From GW2011-AR15 sp964512765 (GTDB taxonomy: Archaea > Nanobdellota > Nanobdellia > Woesearchaeales > GW2011-AR15): a DNA stretch of 64,000 bases. A program made the position numbers and the translations under genes. The stretch lies in assembly GCA_964512765.1 (NCBI GenBank), contig CAZEKF010000007.1, positions 1 through 64,000 of the forward strand. Direction: 5' to 3'. Numbering within the stretch: the stretch's first letter is position 1; each line of letters opens with the position of its first letter. Shown piece after piece: positions 19,230-28,380 of this stretch. The notes below the pieces were generated by a model that was not told where the DNA came from, did no database searches, and was given only the letters and a program-made list of their open reading frames with translations.

Positions 19230-19275
19230 TTCAATAGAAAATATTATTAAATTTGACTGATTAATTTTCTTGTAT

Positions 19276-20475
19276 ATGATTTTTGAAATACTAGTTGTTT
19301 TACTAATCGGTGTTATTATTGGTATTATTACAGGCCTAACCCCGGGCATCCATGTAAACTTAGTTGCAACAACTTTGTTTGCATTATCACCCTTTTTATT
19401 ACAACATTTGGAACCTTTATCATTAGCGGTTTTTATTATATCATTATCAGTAGTGCACTCGTTTCTTGATACTATACCTTCAGTATATTTAGGAGCGCCT
19501 GAAAATGAAAATGCATTATCTGTATTACCTGGCCAGAAAATGTTGTTAAGAGGAGAAGGTTACCAGGCAGTTAAAATAACAATCTTAGGAACTTATATTG
19601 GAATGATAGTTGCTATAGTTTTAATACCATTATTTATGTTAACAGCGAATAAGATATACCCTCTGCTCAAACCTTATTTGATTTACATATTAGTATTATT
19701 AATGTCATACATGATATTGAAAGATAAGAATAGGTTCTGGAACTTTTTCTTGTTTATGATATCAGGTACTTTAGGATTGATTGTTTTTTCAATACCTAAC
19801 CTTAATGAACCTTTGTTTCCTTTATTATCTGGACTGTTCGGTGTTTCTGGATTATTATTAAGCTACTTTGAAAACACAAAGATACCTGAGCAACAGATTG
19901 ACAATATAATTAAATTAAAAGTTAAAGAATTAGTAAAAGCTGTGTTAGGCAGTTCAATTGCAGTTTTTTTAATTCAATTCTTTCCAGGTCTGGGTCCAGC
20001 ACAAGGTGCTGTTGTTGCCAACCAAGTTATCAAAGATGTCAAAGATAAAGGTTATTTAGCAATGGTAGGTGCAATGGGTACAATGAGTGTTGTATTTTCT
20101 TTAGTTACATTTTACACGTTAGGCAAAGCAAAAGATGGGACGATTGTAGTCATAAGTAAATTATTAGAAATTGATTTCAGTTCTTTTTTAATCTTAATAG
20201 TTGTTTTTTTATTGGCAGGATCAATTGCTGTGTTTCTAACATTATGGTTTTCAAAAATATTTTCAAAATTAATTGTAAAAGTAAATTATAAAATGTTAGT
20301 TATTACGATCATCTTATTTGTGTTTGGTATGTGTTTATTCCTTAACGGATGGATAGGTATGATTGTTTTGATTACTTCAACTTGTATTGGTTTGATAGCA
20401 CCTTTGAAAGGTATTGGAAGAAACCACGCTATGGGTTGCTTAATATTGCCTGTTATGATGTACTTTTTATTATAG
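19276..20475 (+). CDS. TctA/DUF112-family membrane permease
   Basis: Starts at ATG 19276 (TTG 19270 is a weaker upstream option). A ~399-aa protein with about ten hydrophobic helices. The N-terminal GIITGLTPGIHVN and internal FFPGLGPAQGAVVANQ motifs are the paired Gly/Pro motifs of TctA-type permeases (large subunit of tripartite tricarboxylate transporters). Neither the TctB nor the TctC substrate-binding partner is nearby; many archaea carry a stand-alone TctA-like protein of unknown substrate. The substrate cannot be assigned. Confidence 0.8.
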   Translation: MIFEILVVLLIGVIIGIITGLTPGIHVNLVATTLFALSPFLLQHLEPLSLAVFIISLSVVHSFLDTIPSVYLGAPENENALSVLPGQKMLLRGEGYQAVKITILGTYIGMIVAIVLIPLFMLTANKIYPLLKPYLIYILVLLMSYMILKDKNRFWNFFLFMISGTLGLIVFSIPNLNEPLFPLLSGLFGVSGLLLSYFENTKIPEQQIDNIIKLKVKELVKAVLGSSIAVFLIQFFPGLGPAQGAVVANQVIKDVKDKGYLAMVGAMGTMSVVFSLVTFYTLGKAKDGTIVVISKLLEIDFSSFLILIVVFLLAGSIAVFLTLWFSKIFSKLIVKVNYKMLVITIILFVFGMCLFLNGWIGMIVLITSTCIGLIAPLKGIGRNHAMGCLILPVMMYFLL

Positions 20476-20525
20476 TAACCTTTATATTCCAGCTCAATTT
20501 AGATATACAAAAAAGAGGATAACAA

Positions 20526-21101
20526 ATGTTCCAAGAATTATTTCAAGTGTTTATCCAGTTTATTTATGCACCTGTTATATTTCCAAAGATGTTATGGATT
20601 CTTATTCCATTATTGTTATCAGTATTATTAACAGAACTGTATTTTAAAAAATATTCAAGAGTTGGCATAGGCCATCATAAGTCTTTAGAAAACACAATTT
20701 TTTTAGTTTTTATTTGTTTTAATTTGTTCAGTTATGTTATATCTATGCCAAATACTATTAGATTTTATTTAGTAGCTTATTATACCTTATTTTGCCTGGG
20801 TATAGGAGTTCTGGATTATTTACACAAATTATCTACAGATATTAGGTATAAGATCTCAACTAAATTCGTGATTGCGTACATATCATACGTTACTATTACT
20901 CTTGTTTATTCAAATTTGTTAGAAAATTTAACAATTGTCAAAGTTGTATCGATTGTTGTATCGATTGTTTTTCTGTTTCTTATCTTTGTTTTTGTTAAAA
21001 AAATGATATCTTACTTAGAACCCAAATCTTATGAACAAATTGACGGTTTTCTAAAACATGTTGAAGATGCTATTAAAGAAGCGCACGGGAAAGATAAGTA
21101 A
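20526..21101 (+). CDS. Hypothetical multi-pass membrane protein
   Basis: A 191-aa protein with about five hydrophobic helices in the first 165 residues and a short charged C-terminal cytoplasmic tail. SD GAGGATAAC precedes ATG 20526. It lies 50 bases after the TctA-like gene and 35 before dnaJ. A conserved-looking loop motif, KKYSRVGIGHHKSLEN, sits after the second helix. No family was recognised; function unknown. Confidence 0.65.
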   Translation: MFQELFQVFIQFIYAPVIFPKMLWILIPLLLSVLLTELYFKKYSRVGIGHHKSLENTIFLVFICFNLFSYVISMPNTIRFYLVAYYTLFCLGIGVLDYLHKLSTDIRYKISTKFVIAYISYVTITLVYSNLLENLTIVKVVSIVVSIVFLFLIFVFVKKMISYLEPKSYEQIDGFLKHVEDAIKEAHGKDK

Positions 21102-21136
21102 GCTTTTTAAAACAAATAGGTTTTCTTTAGAGAATC

Positions 21137-22243
21137 ATGGCCAAAGATTATTATGACACATTAGGAGTAGACAAAAGCGCTACAAAGGATGAGATCAAGA
21201 AAGCTTACAAAAGATTAGCTAAAAAATACCATCCGGATCTAAACAAAGAAGATGATGCTTCTGATAAGTTTAAAGAAATAAATGAAGCTGCTTCAGTGTT
21301 AGGCGATGATGAAAAACGAGCGCAGTACGACAGGTTTGGAACAGCCGACACGTCAGGATTTGGCGGGTTTGATTTTAGAGATTTTGGAGCTAGTGGTGGA
21401 GAGTTTGATTTTGGCGACATATTTGACATGTTTTTCGGCGGTGGTATGCGACGTGGTGGAAGAAGACATTATAGAGGTTCTGATCTAAGATTTGATCTTA
21501 CACTAGAATTAGAAGAAGTGGCAGAAAATATTCAGAAAACAATTATTTTGCCAAGATTAGAAAAATGTGGTGAGTGTAAAGGATCAGGCGCAAAGTCTAA
21601 TTCAGACATTACTTCATGTTCACAATGCAACGGATCAGGTAGAGTAACAAGAACTAGAAGAACACCGTTTGGAATGTTTCAGACAACTACAACATGTAAT
21701 ATTTGTCAGGGTGAAGGTAAAGTTATTAAAAATCCGTGTTCTAAATGTAAAGGTCAAGGAAGGGTACAAAACAATTCTAAAATAAAAATTAACATTCCAG
21801 CGGGTGTTGAAGATGGTATGCGGTTAAGGATTCCAGGTGAAGGTGAGGCAGGTGTCAAAGGTGGCCAGACAGGTGACTTATACGTTGTGATTCATGTTAA
21901 AGATCATAAATTATTTGAAAGGCACAGTGACGACCTATACATTGAAGTACCAATTTCGTTTACACAGGCTGCTTTAGGAGATACAATTGAAGTTCCAACT
22001 TTGAATGGTAAAGCTAAACTTAAAATACCTAGTGCAACAGAAACTCATACAATATTTAAAATAAAAAGTAAAGGATTGCCGCATTTAAACAGATCTAGTA
22101 AAGGTGATCAAAAAGTACGTGTTATAATCCAAACACCAGCTAGACTTAATAAAAAACAAATTGAGTTACTAAAAGAATTTGAAAAAATATCCGGTGATTC
22201 TCCTAGTAAAAATTTCTTTAAGAAAATATTTGATAAGATATAA
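21137..22243 (+). CDS. dnaJ: Chaperone protein DnaJ (type I Hsp40)
   Basis: A 368-aa co-chaperone that delivers clients to DnaK and stimulates its ATPase. The J domain (1-70) has the HPD triad in KKYHPDLN (~33). A Gly/Phe-rich linker (~72-115) follows, then four CxxCxGxG zinc repeats (CGECKGSG, CSQCNGSG, CNICQGEG, CSKCKGQG; ~143-215) and two C-terminal beta domains. All expected elements are present. No dnaK or grpE lies within the window, so the usual operon is broken up. A minus-strand gene converges on it. Confidence 0.95.
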   Translation: MAKDYYDTLGVDKSATKDEIKKAYKRLAKKYHPDLNKEDDASDKFKEINEAASVLGDDEKRAQYDRFGTADTSGFGGFDFRDFGASGGEFDFGDIFDMFFGGGMRRGGRRHYRGSDLRFDLTLELEEVAENIQKTIILPRLEKCGECKGSGAKSNSDITSCSQCNGSGRVTRTRRTPFGMFQTTTTCNICQGEGKVIKNPCSKCKGQGRVQNNSKIKINIPAGVEDGMRLRIPGEGEAGVKGGQTGDLYVVIHVKDHKLFERHSDDLYIEVPISFTQAALGDTIEVPTLNGKAKLKIPSATETHTIFKIKSKGLPHLNRSSKGDQKVRVIIQTPARLNKKQIELLKEFEKISGDSPSKNFFKKIFDKI

Positions 22244-22246
22244 TTT

Positions 22247-22825
22247 CTAAATCAACAATTTCAACACTATCTCACTAAATATTGAAAACACTAAGAAATT
22301 ACCTACAAAGTTTGTACTTGTATACGATAAGTTAGAAGTTACATCTAATCCTAAAACATTCTTAGATATAAACCAAAAGATTATACAATTTACTGTAACT
22401 ATTACCATACCCAAACCAAAAACATTTACTGTCCTAAATACAGAAGCCCAAATTGAAGCGTGTATGTACATCATTATCATAAAAAAATGGTCTGCTAATA
22501 TATTTCCTGTTGCTATGCTTGTTATTAATTTTGAAAATATTGCAGTAACCAAACCCCATTTCCAACCAAAAGCTATTGTTACTAAAACTGTTGAAAAAGT
22601 GGATAATTCAAAGTCTGCTGGTAGGTTAGCTCTCAGCCTAAAGTTTTCCATGGTAATATTAGTAAAAATAACAACCACTAGAAAAATTACTAGTTTAATC
22701 TTGACAAACAATGAAACAATAAACAAGAGGATTAGACCAATTAATATTCTTGATATTAAAGGTGAGGTAAGCTTTAACTGCTTAACTTTTGTATACTGTG
22801 CTTTTGTTTTTTTTATTAATGTCAT
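22247..22825 (-). CDS. Hypothetical membrane protein, 5-6 helices
   Basis: A 192-aa protein with a basic N terminus (MTLIKKTKAQYTKVKQLKL) then five or six hydrophobic helices. Its ATG overlaps the stop of the upstream hydrolase gene by 4 bases (ATGA), so the two are coupled. The small size, six-helix layout and Gly-containing helices (ATGNILADHFFMI) recall ECF transporter S components, but no diagnostic motif is visible, so this is only a suggestion. Function unknown. Confidence 0.6.
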   Translation of the reverse strand: MTLIKKTKAQYTKVKQLKLTSPLISRILIGLILLFIVSLFVKIKLVIFLVVVIFTNITMENFRLRANLPADFELSTFSTVLVTIAFGWKWGLVTAIFSKLITSIATGNILADHFFMIMMYIHASIWASVFRTVNVFGLGMVIVTVNCIIFWFISKNVLGLDVTSNLSYTSTNFVGNFLVFSIFSEIVLKLLI

Positions 22826-23346
22826 TTTGTTATTAAATCTAATAATTCTGGAAAAGCTCTGTTCCCTGTACCATTACTCAAATGGTTCATTTTTTCAAAA
22901 ATTATTAGACCACAATCTAGTTTCTTAGAAAGTTCCTGTGCATGTTCTAATGGAATGTAAGGATCATTGTCAGAGCTTAACATGACAATTTTATCTGTGT
23001 TTGATTTTATTTTTTCATAGTCAAAGGGTTCTTTGAAAAAGTTCATTATTTCTGGAATACCTAAATGTTCATCAAAACCTGCTACCAGATACACTGCTTT
23101 TACTTTTACTTTTTCCAATAACCTCATTATTAAAACACTTCCAAGTGAATGGCCTATTAAGATAGTATTTTCATCATATTCTAATTTCATTGCTTCATTC
23201 AACCATCCGTCTTGTTTAGGGTTTTGCGAGTCTGGTAGATCAGGGCAAAACACTTCAAAACCTTTATTTTCTAGTTCTTTTTTTAGCCAAGGGAACCAGT
23301 TACTTTCAGAGTTACCGCCCCAGCAATGTAATATAATAGCTCTCAT
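22822..23346 (-). CDS. Alpha/beta hydrolase, RBBP9/YdeN family
   Basis: A 174-aa serine hydrolase-like protein. N-terminal ILHCWGGNSESNWFPWL matches the oxyanion/N-terminal motif of the RBBP9 family. The nucleophile elbow is GHSLGS (~66-71, Ser), the acid is the Asp in SSDNDPYIP (~131) and the His is in NHLSNGTG (~154), giving a complete triad at full family length. Substrate unknown. It is the first gene of a two-gene minus-strand operon with a membrane protein. Confidence 0.85.
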   Translation of the reverse strand: MRAIILHCWGGNSESNWFPWLKKELENKGFEVFCPDLPDSQNPKQDGWLNEAMKLEYDENTILIGHSLGSVLIMRLLEKVKVKAVYLVAGFDEHLGIPEIMNFFKEPFDYEKIKSNTDKIVMLSSDNDPYIPLEHAQELSKKLDCGLIIFEKMNHLSNGTGNRAFPELLDLITK

Positions 23347-23435
23347 TCTTATAAGGAAGAAAAAAGTGATTTAAAATTGTTTTGGAAAAACCTTCTAACA
23401 AATATCTTTTTATATAAACAAAATATCAAAACAAT

Positions 23436-25892
23436 ATGATTCTTAGGGGGTTGAAGTTAGAGAATATTAGGAGTTACGTGAGTGAAAACATTGAATTTCC
23501 TGAAGGGTCTGTTTTACTGAGCGGTGATATTGGCTCTGGTAAATCAACAATATTATTAGCGATTGAATTTGCGTTCTTTGGTATAATGCGTTCTGGTTTA
23601 ACAGGAAGTTCATTGCTAAGACATGGGACTAATGATGGCGCTGTTGAGTTGAAGTTTGAGATTGAAGAAAAAGAATATATTATAAAGAGAACACTAAAAA
23701 GAACCAAAACAGCAGTCAGTCAACAATCTGGTTATTTAATTACTGACGGTAGGAAGTTTGAAGGAACACCTGTTGAACTAAAAGCTAAATTACTTCATAT
23801 ACTTGGTTATCCTGAGTCATTATTAACAAGAGCAAAGTCATTGATCTATCGTTATACAGTCTATACAGCACAAGAGCAGATGAAACAAATCTTGTTTGAA
23901 GACAAAGATGTTAGGTTAGACACACTAAGAAAAGTGTTTGGAATAGATAAGTACAAAACAATTAAAGAAAATTCTGTTTTATTTATTAGAGAACTTAAAA
24001 GAAAACAGTCAGATTACAATATTAGGTTAGAATCTTACACAGGGTTAGACAAAGAAAAAACTGAGCTAAAAGAAAAATTAAGCAAACTCAATGAATCAAT
24101 ATTAACAAATAAGACTGAATTAGAAACAGTTCAAAAACAAGTTGACAATGAGAAAGCTGAATTAAACAAATATGAGCAAGAGATTGAAAAACATAATGAA
24201 TTAAAAAAACAAGTTGAGTTAAAAGATTTGCTGATAAAAACAAAAACATCTTCTAAGCAAGATATTGTTAAAAAAATAAATGAAACAAAAGAAAAAGTTG
24301 AGTCAATTAAAGCAAAACTTGAATCATATTCTGATGTAACTGAAATAAAACCTGAAAAAGAATTTGAAAATAAACTAACAGAACTTGAAGAAAAATATTC
24401 TACGATTATTAAACAAAAAGCTTCGTTTAAAGAAAAGAATTTACTTTATTCTGAGCAGTTAACAAAATTAGAAAAAGAAATAAATGAATTAACAGAGAAA
24501 TCTAAGGAATCAATTATGATAAAAGCTAAGTTAGATGAGTTAAAAACTAGATTAGATATAAGACCTGATCAAGAAAAGTTATTACAAAAGATGTTAAGAA
24601 AAGAAAAAGACTATCTCCTCAGATTAGAAAAATATTCTGTTAAAGAAAATGAAGCAAATGAATTAATTAACACAATTAAAGCAGCTGAAGTTTGTCCAAC
24701 ATGTGACCAAAACATTACGCCAAACCATAGGGTTGAGGTTATATTTAAACAAAAACAAATTATTAAACAAAACCAAGAAAAAAAGCAAAAAATTACAGAA
24801 CTATTAAACAAAATAAAGTTTAATATTGAAACTATAAATAAAAACCTTGACAGTTTAGCAGAACTTGAAAATAAATATTCTGAACAAAAAGAACAATTAG
24901 CAAGGCTTGACTCAGTATCAGATGATTTGATTAAAAAACAAAAAGAATTAAGCAGAATTTATGAAAAGAAAAAACAATTAAAACAAGAAAAGACTGTTGA
25001 TGAAACTGAATTAAAACAGATAATAACTGAACATAAATCTCAATTAACAAAAATAAGAGACAATAATTTAAAGTATAGAGAAAAGAAAAACCTTGTTGAA
25101 TTAAACGAACAAAACAACAAAAACTTAGAAAGTTATAGTTCTGATTTAGAGAAAATTGATCAAGTTATCACTAAAACTTTTTTAGAACTAAACAAGCTAA
25201 AAGAAACATTACAAGGGTATTCTAAGATTATAGAAACATATGAAGTTCAGAAACAAAAAGTAGAGTCTGTCAAAGAAAAACAAAAAACTGTTGAGATTCA
25301 GTTAGCATCATTAAACCAAGAAAATAAGTCATTATCAGACAATATTTCTAACATTAACAAAAAACTTGAAGATATGAGTAAAATAAAAGATCAAATAAAG
25401 AATACTAGCCAGATGCAGGAATGGTTTGAAACATTTTTTGTTAAGTTAATGTCAAACATGGAAAAACATATTATGGTATCTATTCACAGAGAATTCAATG
25501 CATTACTAAAAGAATGGTTCTCAATATTAATAGACGATATTGACATTGATCTTGATGATGAGTTTAGTGTAAGAATTATTCAAGACGGTTATGAAACATC
25601 AATTGATTCATTAAGTGGTGGAGAAAAAACTTCTGTTGCACTAGCTTACAGGTTAGCATTAAACAAAGTCATTAATGATCTAATTCCCGTAATAAAAACA
25701 AAAGATCTTATTATATTAGACGAACCTACAGACGGTTTCTCAACTGAGCAATTAGATCGAGTGAGAGATGTTCTTGAACAATTGAACATGAAACAAACAA
25801 TTATTGTTAGCCATGAACCTAAAATGGAAAGTTATGTGCAGAATATTGTTAGGATAAGTAAAACAGACAATATTAGTTCTACAAGTGTTTAA
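23436..25892 (+). CDS. rad50: DNA double-strand break repair ATPase Rad50
   Basis: An 818-aa SMC-like ATPase of the Mre11-Rad50 complex. Walker A GDIGSGKST lies near residues 30-38, long coiled-coil arms are broken at the zinc hook CPTC (~420-423), the ABC signature LSGGEKT is at ~725 and Walker B LIILDEPTDG at ~757-766. Length is normal for archaeal Rad50. Archaeal rad50 is commonly beside mre11, and often herA/nurA; none is here, and an MBL hydrolase follows instead. It tethers and processes DNA ends in the cytoplasm. Confidence 0.93.
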   Translation: MILRGLKLENIRSYVSENIEFPEGSVLLSGDIGSGKSTILLAIEFAFFGIMRSGLTGSSLLRHGTNDGAVELKFEIEEKEYIIKRTLKRTKTAVSQQSGYLITDGRKFEGTPVELKAKLLHILGYPESLLTRAKSLIYRYTVYTAQEQMKQILFEDKDVRLDTLRKVFGIDKYKTIKENSVLFIRELKRKQSDYNIRLESYTGLDKEKTELKEKLSKLNESILTNKTELETVQKQVDNEKAELNKYEQEIEKHNELKKQVELKDLLIKTKTSSKQDIVKKINETKEKVESIKAKLESYSDVTEIKPEKEFENKLTELEEKYSTIIKQKASFKEKNLLYSEQLTKLEKEINELTEKSKESIMIKAKLDELKTRLDIRPDQEKLLQKMLRKEKDYLLRLEKYSVKENEANELINTIKAAEVCPTCDQNITPNHRVEVIFKQKQIIKQNQEKKQKITELLNKIKFNIETINKNLDSLAELENKYSEQKEQLARLDSVSDDLIKKQKELSRIYEKKKQLKQEKTVDETELKQIITEHKSQLTKIRDNNLKYREKKNLVELNEQNNKNLESYSSDLEKIDQVITKTFLELNKLKETLQGYSKIIETYEVQKQKVESVKEKQKTVEIQLASLNQENKSLSDNISNINKKLEDMSKIKDQIKNTSQMQEWFETFFVKLMSNMEKHIMVSIHREFNALLKEWFSILIDDIDIDLDDEFSVRIIQDGYETSIDSLSGGEKTSVALAYRLALNKVINDLIPVIKTKDLIILDEPTDGFSTEQLDRVRDVLEQLNMKQTIIVSHEPKMESYVQNIVRISKTDNISSTSV

Positions 25893-25931
25893 CCAAAAAC
25901 TATTTATACCTTCTTTCAAAGGGTTAATTGT

Positions 25932-26684
25932 ATGAGATTATGTGTTCTTGCTTCTGGTAGCAGTGGTAATTCAACATATATTGAAACAGATGAAACTTCT
26001 ATATTAATTGATGCGGGTTTGTCGTTAAGAAGAATAAGAAATAATTTAGATGAACTAGGTAAAGAACCTAATGAGTTAAACGGTATTTTCATAACACATG
26101 AACACACTGATCATACAAAAGGCTTAGAAAAACTAAGTAATAATCATCAAATTCCTGTTTTTATTAACAGGAAAACATTCAATGCTGCTAATTTATACTT
26201 AGAGCATGTTAATATTATAAAAAAAGATAATATTGAGTTAAATGATTTACAAATTAATCCAATTTCTATTAGCCATGATGCAGTTGATCCTGTTGGATAT
26301 CACGTAAGAAACAATGGTAAGTCAACAGGCGTGTTTACAGATCTAGGAATAGCAAATGATCATGTTAAGCATGTAATTAAAAAAGCAAATGCAATGGTCT
26401 TAGAATCAAACCATGACATTGACATGGTAATTAATGGAAGATATCCATATCATTTAAAACAAAGAATATTAGGTGAAAAAGGCCATTTAAGTAATATTGA
26501 CGCTGGTTTACTGGTTAAAGATAATGCAACTGAAAAACTAAAACACGTTTTTCTTGCACATATTAGCAAAAATAATAATACTGATGATCTTGCAATGAAC
26601 ACATTTTCTGAATTAACTAAGAAGAATAAGATTAAACGGACTTTAACAAATCACAATCAAAGAACTGAATTTGTTACTTTATAG
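25932..26684 (+). CDS. MBL-fold metallo-hydrolase (YycJ/WalJ-like)
   Basis: A 250-aa metallo-beta-lactamase-fold protein beginning MRLCVLASGSSGNSTYIE, the start typical of YycJ/WalJ-like exonuclease-related hydrolases. The metal motif THEHTDH is at ~56-62; further ligands are in ISHDAVDPVGYH and ESNHD, with HISKNNNTDDLA near the end. Metal-binding residues appear complete. The TATA-like TTTATACC (about 25905) is close upstream. It follows rad50 after 39 bases; a nuclease role linked to repair is possible but unproven. Confidence 0.88.
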   Translation: MRLCVLASGSSGNSTYIETDETSILIDAGLSLRRIRNNLDELGKEPNELNGIFITHEHTDHTKGLEKLSNNHQIPVFINRKTFNAANLYLEHVNIIKKDNIELNDLQINPISISHDAVDPVGYHVRNNGKSTGVFTDLGIANDHVKHVIKKANAMVLESNHDIDMVINGRYPYHLKQRILGEKGHLSNIDAGLLVKDNATEKLKHVFLAHISKNNNTDDLAMNTFSELTKKNKIKRTLTNHNQRTEFVTL

Positions 26685-26734
26685 TAGTTATGAAATAGAA
26701 AGATTTATAAAATAAAACAACTTAACAACAAAAT

Positions 26735-26812
26735 ATGACTGCAATGACTTATACTGAACTCTCAGACCATATTATGGCTGAGTTACTCAAATTGAAGATT
26801 GGGAAGGAATAA
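26735..26812 (+). other. Short ORF, probable 5' end of the frameshifted gene that follows
   Basis: ATG 26735 opens 25 codons to a TAA at 26810. A TATA box (TTTATAAAA, 26704-26712) is about 27 bases upstream, the spacing of a leaderless archaeal start, so translation probably begins here. The +1 frame of the same stretch (VTQIEDWEGINTFLEGM) runs straight into the long ORF at 26830. A single-base shift near 26775-26785 would join MTYTELSDHIMAE to that sequence. Confidence 0.45.
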
Positions 26813-26829
26813 ATACTTTTTTAGAAGGA

Positions 26830-27435
26830 ATGCTTGAAGATAAAGATCTAACTGTTAGAGATCTTGTTACTTCATTGGGACCGTACGCTTCAGTTATAAT
26901 GAATCATTTTTCTGCAGAAGAAAATAGAACTGACGGAGATGTATTTTGGCCATTAATTAGTTATGCAACATTTCTAGCAAACGACAAGGCAAAAACAATT
27001 GGATTTGAAAAAAGAGGATTACAAAGGTTAGATGCACTTTATATGATGGAACATACATTTGGTAAAGGAATTTTTGAAGAGGAATTAAGTAAACTAATAG
27101 TGGTCATTCATCATCTTGCTGATGTAGCACCTCAAAAGTATCAGGAAACACTGCAGTATTTTTTCTATTGTACTTCAGGATCTGAAGCAAATAGAGAAGA
27201 AAAAATCAGATTAGGATGGGAGGATATACATAATTTAGAAACTTACGATGAGACTCTAAGAATTAGAACAACAGCTTTTATTAATCAAATAGTAAACGGA
27301 GTTTATCCTGTTGGCACATGGCCTCATAATTGGAAAACACAGTCTGATACAATGTTAAAAGAAGCCTTAAATGATTACGAACCAGGAAGTGTATTTCCAT
27401 ATCTACAAGAATTAAGGACTCAACTTCCAGAATAA
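26830..27435 (+). CDS. Hypothetical protein, probably lacking its true N terminus through a frameshift
   Basis: A 201-aa soluble, mostly helical protein from ATG 26830. No family was recognised; it has single-copy motifs such as FWPLISYATFLAND and VYPVGTWPHNWKTQ and two His near IVVIHHLAD. The frame stays open upstream of the ATG for 16 codons back to TGA 26779, and no SD precedes ATG 26830. With the promoter-proximal ATG 26735 in another frame, the native protein was probably ~33 residues longer. It ends 5 bases before the convergent eL33 gene. Confidence 0.65.
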   Translation: MLEDKDLTVRDLVTSLGPYASVIMNHFSAEENRTDGDVFWPLISYATFLANDKAKTIGFEKRGLQRLDALYMMEHTFGKGIFEEELSKLIVVIHHLADVAPQKYQETLQYFFYCTSGSEANREEKIRLGWEDIHNLETYDETLRIRTTAFINQIVNGVYPVGTWPHNWKTQSDTMLKEALNDYEPGSVFPYLQELRTQLPE

Positions 27436-27439
27436 ATAG

Positions 27440-27703
27440 TTATTCAACTTTAACTTTCTTACCTAGGCATTGGCCAGGCATGCCTGTTTCAAAAATTGCC
27501 CTTACAACACCTTTACATCCATGAGGTGCTGAGACTTTACCTTTTAGAATTTTCTTGTTTTTACCAGGAGCTTCCCAGCTAACAGATTTACCAACTAATT
27601 TTTCAGCTTTTTCTTTGGAATCAACACCCTCTACTTGGATAATCATTTGTTTAGTGTTCTGTGTCCTGACTCCACGCCTGAAACTTACAATAACTCCGTT
27701 CAT
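27440..27703 (-). CDS. rpl35ae: Ribosomal protein eL33 (L35Ae)
   Basis: An 87-aa large-subunit ribosomal protein found in archaea and eukaryotes. Recognised by the N-terminal GVIVSFRRGVRTQNTKQMII strand, the VGKSVSWEAPGKNKKILKGKV stretch and the signature APHGCKGVVRAIFE, with a C-terminal GMPGQCLGKKVKV. Length is normal for archaeal L35Ae. Transcribed divergently from the pilin at 27817, with a 113-base shared upstream region. Confidence 0.92.
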   Translation of the reverse strand: MNGVIVSFRRGVRTQNTKQMIIQVEGVDSKEKAEKLVGKSVSWEAPGKNKKILKGKVSAPHGCKGVVRAIFETGMPGQCLGKKVKVE

Positions 27704-27767
27704 AGCACCAAAGAAAACTCAGATGATTTAAAAAACTTATGGATATCTACGAGAACATAGCGAAAAC

Positions 27768-27799
27768 TTTATATAGTCGTGTTAGTCTAACTATATAAA
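27768..27799. promoter_or_regulatory. Inverted-repeat TATA promoter between eL33 and pilin
   Basis: TTTATATAGT (27768-27777) and ACTATATAAA (27790-27799) form a perfect 10-bp inverted repeat with a 12-base spacer. The left arm is a good TATA box for the plus-strand pilin, giving a ~20-base leader with SD GGTGA (27808-27812). The right arm read on the minus strand could be the TATA box for eL33. It could also be a dimeric regulator site. Confidence 0.55.
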
Positions 27800-27816
27800 T
27801 AAAAAAAGGTGAAATA

Positions 27817-28374
27817 ATGTTTAACAAAAAAGGTGTCTCTCCGCTTATTGCTACTGTTTTACTGGTTATGATCGTTGTTTCTATTGGTGCAGCAGTTATG
27901 GTTGTTATCCAAGGATTATCTGAAGAACAAATCCAGAGTATTGAAACTCAGTCAGATTTGTTAGAATGTGGTGTTGACGTTGAAGTAGGCCTTGTTGAAA
28001 TAGATAGTGTTTATAGATTCTGTACAAACATAACCAGTCAAACAAGAGGAAATGTTACTTTATTAATGGAAAACACTGGACAAAGAGACATATCCGGGTT
28101 TAAAGTTACTGTTCTTGGAGATGATGGGTTTAACTCAACTACGTACGCATCTGCTAGTCTTACAAAAGGAAGTTTGAGTGGATTCTCTTTTGTGTTTGGC
28201 GGTGTTGGTGACAGTTCATCTGAGATTGGAAAAGTAACAATCAGTCCTCAAATTACTCTTCATGATATTGTTACGTGTGTGGAACCAAACCTTGAGTTTG
28301 ACGCAGAATTTTTAGATAAATTAAATGATTGCGGATCAGTTACTTGGAACGCTAACATTGCTGCAACAAGTTAA
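27817..28374 (+). CDS. Archaeal type IV pilin, probable major subunit
   Basis: A 185-aa pilin. N terminus MFNKKGVSPLIATVLLVMIV is a textbook archaeal class III signal: KKG before the predicted cleavage site, then the hydrophobic SPLIATVLL core that forms the fibre. The beta-rich remainder has sequons and four cysteines (about 45, 68, 152, 177). A strong TATA box and SD (GGTGA) lie directly upstream. Its own promoter, away from the assembly operon at 2-12.5 kb, suits an abundant major pilin (inference). It resembles the operon pilin at 6445 throughout. Confidence 0.88.
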   Translation: MFNKKGVSPLIATVLLVMIVVSIGAAVMVVIQGLSEEQIQSIETQSDLLECGVDVEVGLVEIDSVYRFCTNITSQTRGNVTLLMENTGQRDISGFKVTVLGDDGFNSTTYASASLTKGSLSGFSFVFGGVGDSSSEIGKVTISPQITLHDIVTCVEPNLEFDAEFLDKLNDCGSVTWNANIAATS

Positions 28375-28380
28375 TAAAAA

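Noticed and set aside
22464..22928. 154-codon plus-strand frame
   Set aside because: Antisense to the membrane protein and hydrolase genes, whose features are clear on the other strand.
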